Part shown: one piece after another, positions 59,360-64,000 of the stretch
How the letters are laid out: every line of letters begins with the position of its first letter
Position numbering within the stretch: position 1 is the stretch's first letter
DNA from: Anaspis maculata
Lineage: Eukaryota; Arthropoda; Insecta; Coleoptera; Scraptiidae
Length of the DNA: 64,000 nucleotides
Direction of reading: 5' to 3'
NCBI GenBank assembly: GCA_949128115.1
Contig: OX421967.1
Coordinates: 25,374,635 to 25,438,634, forward strand
Position numbers and translations under genes: made by a program
Notes under the pieces: model-generated
What the model was told of the DNA's origin: nothing
What the model saw: the letters and a program-made list of their open reading frames with translations, nothing else
Database searches by the model: none

Positions 59360-60204
59360 CAGGGCTGGGCGGTATTTCAAATACAAGTATTTGAAATACG
59401 TATTTGAAATACATTCAAGTATTTTGTATTTTGTATTTAAATACATTTGATTGAGAAGTATTTGTATTTTGTATTTTGGAATAGTTCAGGCAGCTAGTAT
59501 TTCGTATTTTGTATTTTAAATACATTTTTCGGAAAAGTATTTTGATTTTCAAAATACAAAATACAAAATACATTTGTTTCCTATGCTCTTTAGTCTGTTC
59601 GGGCCAAAATTGTTCTGATAATAGTATATTCACCCCATTCACATTTCTTGCTTTTGCACACTATCTGGAATCGATAATGAGTTCGATTGCAGCTTTTACG
59701 TTTTACTGGTAAGTGCATCCTACTGTCAGCCACGAGAGGTTCCATGTCGGATGTCGGACAATATTTTCGAAAAGCTGGTTGTCCCCAAAGGAAATCAACA
59801 TTTGTTATTTTAAAGAATTGATGAATGAAGTAAGGAATAGGTTCAAATATGATGTTTTCTTCACTTTGTGTTTATTTTATTTGTCTTTTCATAGTTCATA
59901 ATAATTTACTTATTGTTGCGACTGAATCAATGAAGTGTTCCAATTGAAATACTTGCATTTTACGGTTTTTCCAATAAAATGGTTGAAATACGCAATAAGA
60001 ATGTATTTTGTATTTTGTATTTGGAATACTCTAGGTTGTATTTTGTATTTTGGAATTTTTTAGTTTTCCAAAATACGTATTTTGTATTTTGTATTTCAAA
60101 GACATTTCAAGAAGTAGTTTGTATTTTGTATTTCGACTATCTTGGATCGTGTATTTTGTATTTTGTATTTAAATACATTTTTCGAAGTATTTTGCCCAGC
60201 CCTG
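59360..60204. mobile_element. hAT-type non-autonomous element with 8-bp target duplication
   Basis: Ends CAGGGCTGGGC and GCCCAGCCCTG, flanked by CCTACCAC on both sides (59352-59359, 60205-60212). The interior is rich in GTATTTTGTATTT runs, with subterminal inverted copies. The opposite palindrome arm has a single GTGGTAGG (58133-58140) at the matching place, the intact empty site. 8-bp duplication and CAGGG ends fit hAT. No transposase frame. Confidence 0.92.
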
Positions 60205-60257
60205 CCTACCACGAAGTTAGTGACGAAAATGCCAATAAGTAGAAGTAGTAGTAGTAG

Positions 60258-60427
60258 CCGCTCTATGAAATTACGCAACGCAGCCGCAGCCGCAACGCAG
60301 GTTTCTGATTGGCTCGCAAGCCTTTCGCGTCGTTGCGATGGCTTTGCGAATACCTTGCGAGCCAATCAGAAACCTGCGTTGCGGCTGCGGCTGCGTTGCG
60401 GTTGCGTTGCGAATTTTCATAGAGCGG
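60258..60427. mobile_element. 170-bp palindromic MITE
   Basis: CCGCTCTATGAAATTACGCA at the left is mirrored by GCGAATTTTCATAGAGCGG. The arms continue as CGCAACGCAGCCGCAGCCGC and TTTCTGATTGGCTCGCAAG, a strong GC-rich hairpin. Confidence 0.8.
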
Positions 60428-60449
60428 GCATTAAGGAAGGATGTGGCCG

Positions 60450-60651
60450 GATCTGGTGCAGCACAAGCGTCATAGACGGACACTGACAAGACCGACAGCT
60501 CGCAGAAATTGACGTGGCAACACGTGGCAATATTCAGTTTCAATGGTAAAGTGATATAAATTTTGGGCGTACAAAGATGGCGGATATGACATTTCCATGG
60601 CTTCACTTTTTATGACGGACCTTCCCTCCCTATTCTTATATCCTCCTAGGT
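60450..60651. repeat. CCTAGGAGG-family repeat copy
   Basis: Inverted match to 49786-49990, ending CCCTATTCTTATATCCTCCT followed by AGG. Confidence 0.7.
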
Positions 60652-61255
60652 TTCTCATCACTGTGTGATCGTTTCCAACGTTTCCAGACAGGTGTCTTGT
60701 TGGGGTGGTGCCTCCATCAAATGTATGCTGGAGTTTTTCTGTGTGGGTGAAAGAGGTTCATGTCCTGGCCTCCAGTTTATGGGCTGCCCTGTCCCCTTTT
60801 CATCATTTTTTTTTTGAGGGGGGCGGGGGGTCATGAGAGGTGGAAGATTGGTAGATAGTTTTCATTTGCGGTTGCCAACACTACACAACACCTTCCACTG
60901 ATACCAATCCCAGTAACATCTCATCCCCTCCATGTGATCAACTTTGGCTCATGGCATCAGTGTCAATAATGTATCAATAAAACAATCGACAAATTATGGT
61001 AGCTTTTGTTTACTAAAAAAATATTTATAATATCAATAATACATATATACCGATCAGCTTTTAAATTCAGCACTAGAACGGTAATTTTCTCACGCCAAGT
61101 TGGCAATTCTGCGATAATTAGGGATGCTCAAATTTGTAATGTTGGATCACTTTTTCCCTAGATGACCTTGAATTTGTATTGTCAATCGAGTACAGCGCTG
61201 TTGCAAGATTGTATAAACGTTGAAGGCGTCTTGATTTTGGTAGATTTTCGCCAGT
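60652..61255. other. intergenic DNA, no gene seen
   Basis: Nothing recognised. A T/G-rich run lies near 60806-60832. Confidence 0.5.
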
Positions 61256-61259
61256 TCAA

Positions 61260-63482
61260 ATGGGCGACTGGTGGAATTAGGCCAGTCAAATTAGAACAAA
61301 TTTTTCCGTTTGAGGGAAAAAACTGTTGGAGTTTTGGAAATTTGATAGTTATGTCCGGTAAGGTGTACTGTTAAACATACTAAAAGTCCCCAACTCTACC
61401 TATTGAGCTCGAGCCGCCATCTTGGAAAAATGGTCCTTCGATCCAATTTTCTGCTCATATTCCGCTAATCATCAGAGATATTCAATCAAGTTTCATAAAA
61501 AATCAAGGCTATAAAATTGCCCACAAAAATTGTTTCATACCGATTTTTTTCTCGTATATGTTGATATTAATAAAATTAACTTAACAAAAAAAAAACAAAA
61601 ATTTAGCGATTTTTTGCCTATGGCTAAAGATATTGTCTTCAAAATTTGTGAAGATGTTGGCAGTCTACATCAAAGCTAAACGTGACAGTTGAGATAGAAA
61701 AAAAAATTGCGAAAATATTTTTTATTTTTTTTTTTTAAATTAAGCAAAAATTTGGTTTTCGAGTTTGACATTTCCAACAGGGCGGAGTAAAGGTTTCAAT
61801 CAAACATCAATCAGTTTTGATATTTACATATTGTAAGACAAGATTTCATCAATATTGTGCCTTCACGATCTTCTGGAATGCTCGATATGAATTAAACAGA
61901 AAGAATAATCGCTAAGTCCAAAAAGTGTTGTCGATTGGTTCTGAAGGAAACATTTCGAAACAAAAGACATCAGCAAAGGATATACAGAAGGTCCAAAGGT
62001 TATTCAACTGTATATGACCCCCATATTGAGGTGCCTTATCCAAAATAGTACAAAAGAATCAATCAAAATGTTAAAATCCACCCTGTATAACGAAAAGTAA
62101 CGATACAAAATGGAAGTAGTAAAGCATACCTGGTGTCAAAAATACAGCCTTTACATTGCTGAAAAAAAGAACTAAATTGATCGATTTATTTGAAAGTTAT
62201 TAGTCCTCAAACTTGACATTACAAATTTCAGCCAGTGAAATAGGGAAAAGTAGAGAGAAGTAACTGTCGGAGTTTCAGAAATTTGACAGGAATGTTCGCT
62301 AAGGTATACTAATAAACATACTAAAAGTCCCCGCCACTACCTGTTGTGCTCGAGCCGCCATCTTGGAAAAATGGTAATAAATTTGATCGAAGGACCATTA
62401 TTTCAAGATGGCGGCTCAAGCGCAACAGGTACTGGCGGGGACTTTTAGTATGTTTATAAGTATACCTTAGCGAACATTCCTGTCAAATTTCTGAAACTCC
62501 GACAGTTACTTCTCTCTACTTTTCCCTATTTCACTGGCTGAAATTTGTAATGTCAAGTTTGAGGACTAATAACTTTCAAATAAATCGATCAATTTAGTTC
62601 TTTTTTTCAGCAATGTAAAGGCTGTATTTTTGACACCAGGTATGCTTTACTACTTCCATTTTGTATCGTTACTTTTCGTTATACAGGGTGGATTTTAACA
62701 TTTTGATTGATTCTTTTGTACTATTTTGGATAAGGCACCTCAATATGGGGGTCATATACAGTTGAATAACCTTTGGACCTTCTGTATATCCTTTGCTGAT
62801 GTCTTTTGTTTCGAAATGTTTCCTTCAGAACCAATCGACAACACTTTTTGGACTTCGCGATTATTCTTTCTGTTTAATTCATATCGAGCATTCCAGAAGA
62901 TCGTGAAGGCACAATATTGATGAAATCTTGTCTTACAATATGTAAATATCAAAACTGATTGATGTTTGATTGAAACCTTTACTCCGCCCTGTTGGAAATG
63001 TCAAACTCGAAAACCAAATTTTTGCTTAATTTAAAAAAAAAATTAAAAAATATTTTCGCAATTTTTTTTTCTATCTCAACTGTCACGTTCAGCTTTGATG
63101 TAGACTGCCAACATCTTCACAAATTTTGAAGACAATATCTTTAGCCATAGGCAAAAAATCGCTAAATTTTTGTTTTTTTTTTGTTAAGTTAATTTAATTA
63201 ATATCAGTAGATATGAGAGACAAATCGGTATAGAGCAATTTTTGTAGACAATTTTATAGCCTTGATTTTTAATGAAACCTAATTGAATATCTCTGATGAT
63301 TAGCGCAATATAAGCAAAAAACTGGATCGAAGGACCATTTTTCCAAGATGGCGGCTCGAGCTCAATAGGTAGAGCTGGGGACTTTTAGTGTGTTTATCAG
63401 TACACCTTACCGGACATTACTGTCAAATTTCCAAAACTCCAACAGTTTTTCCCCTCCAGCTTTCCCTATTTGACTGGCCTAA
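61260..63482. repeat. 2.2-kb palindrome with a fourfold internal unit
   Basis: The arms meet at about 62380. A unit containing GAGCCGCCATCTTGGAAAAA occurs at 61412 and 62347 (direct), and inverted at about 62403 and 63340. CACCCTGTATAACG at about 62084 and CGTTATACAGGGTG at about 62678 face inward. No protein frame is supported. Confidence 0.8.
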
Positions 63483-63489
63483 ATGTTTT

Positions 63490-64000
63490 TTCCAAGGTTT
63501 TTTCAAATAAAATAATAAATTACGTTGAGGAAACTGTTCTAATTTTTGGTCAAAAATAAAGGTCAATAGCTGATATCTAAAATTAATCTGTGCCTTTTAA
63601 ATTTAACACTAGGTGATAGATTTTACAAGCTCTCGAAGGTAATAATCGAAAATTTCACAATTTTTCTGAATTAATTGCTATGCCTGTACTAAGGATACAA
63701 TATTAGTGACAACGTAAATCAACTTATATAGTGCAATAGTACCTAGTATCACTATATGTAGGTACTTAAGATACATTGATACTATAACTAAATATATACA
63801 ACCATTCTTGAAAACCTGTGAAATGAATTAACTTCAGCTACAGCATTCGCTCGAAGATCTATAGGAAAACCACAGAAAAACTGCTCGACGTAGCTTTAAT
63901 GCAAAAAAAAAGGAAAAGATGTCAGCGAGGCTGATATCAGTGGCCATCTTAGGGAACAGAGGGTAGAGTAGATGCAGCAAGTGGGCGAGTGCGAAGTTGA
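63490..64000. other. intergenic DNA at window end, no gene seen
   Basis: AT-rich with TAGGTACTTAAG-type motifs. No element or gene recognised. Confidence 0.5.

Larger units (their letters stand above)
58025..60455. repeat. 2.4-kb palindrome with a hAT element in its right arm
   Basis: The left arm 58025-58598 pairs with 58878-59359 plus 60205-60455. Shared landmarks: CCAGATCCAGCCACATCCTT, CTGGTCATTCTCATCCTTGC, GGCCTGTGTAGACTTCAAGG, TACGTGCGCTGGATACAAT. The loop 58599-58877 is a copy of the repeat at 49560-49811. Confidence 0.8.

Noticed and set aside
697..63482. Palindromes as assembly foldback artefacts
   Set aside because: Arms differ by many substitutions, indels and private insertions; artefactual foldbacks would be nearly identical.

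Overview
The window looks like nuclear DNA of an arthropod, most likely an insect and possibly a hemipteran (order uncertain). It is AT-rich, has GT-AG introns from 58 bp to about 10 kb, contains two conserved animal genes in pieces, and is packed with transposons. Nothing in it looks bacterial or viral.

Two conserved genes can be reconstructed, both on the + strand. (1) A ceramide synthase (insect schlank / LAG1 family) has five coding exons between 2864 and 8200. Its extreme N-terminus is probably encoded upstream or unrecognised. (2) The TDP-43 orthologue TBPH has six coding exons between 20438 and 43712. They join in frame at every junction to give a predicted 450-residue RNA-binding protein with an N-terminal domain, a nuclear localisation signal, two RRMs and a Gly/Asn/Gln-rich tail. 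Beyond TBPH there is no recognisable host gene. There is one unexplained 150-codon open exon-like stretch (48555-49007) and some weak coding-like pieces.

Most of the rest is repeats. The dominant theme is long imperfect palindromes (inverted repeats of 0.3-5.7 kb) at 0.7-1.9, 5.5-6.7, 11.4-13.5, 14.2-19.9, 21.2-24.6, 34.1-34.4, 50.0-51.5, 53.8-55.8, 58.0-60.5 and 61.3-63.5 kb. Several unrelated families carry the same boundary, TA|CAGGGTG ... CACCCTG|TA. Their arms differ by many substitutions and indels, so they are not simple assembly foldbacks. Other elements include a 5'-truncated non-LTR retrotransposon inside a MITE (39992-42110), a solo LTR with a GTAG duplication (22419-22953), a hAT-type element with an 8-bp duplication (59360-60204), a PIF/Harbinger-like MITE, TTAA-flanked MITEs, two copies of a 0.3-kb MITE, a THAP-domain remnant and two decayed LINE relics.

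Three insertions can be defined precisely because the opposite palindrome arm, or a sister repeat, preserves the empty site. TBPH also shows three possible regulatory features: a UG-rich 5' leader, an in-frame stop overlapping a poly(A) signal just after exon 4 (a possible RRM-only isoform), and a candidate 3'UTR intron followed by a short terminal exon.
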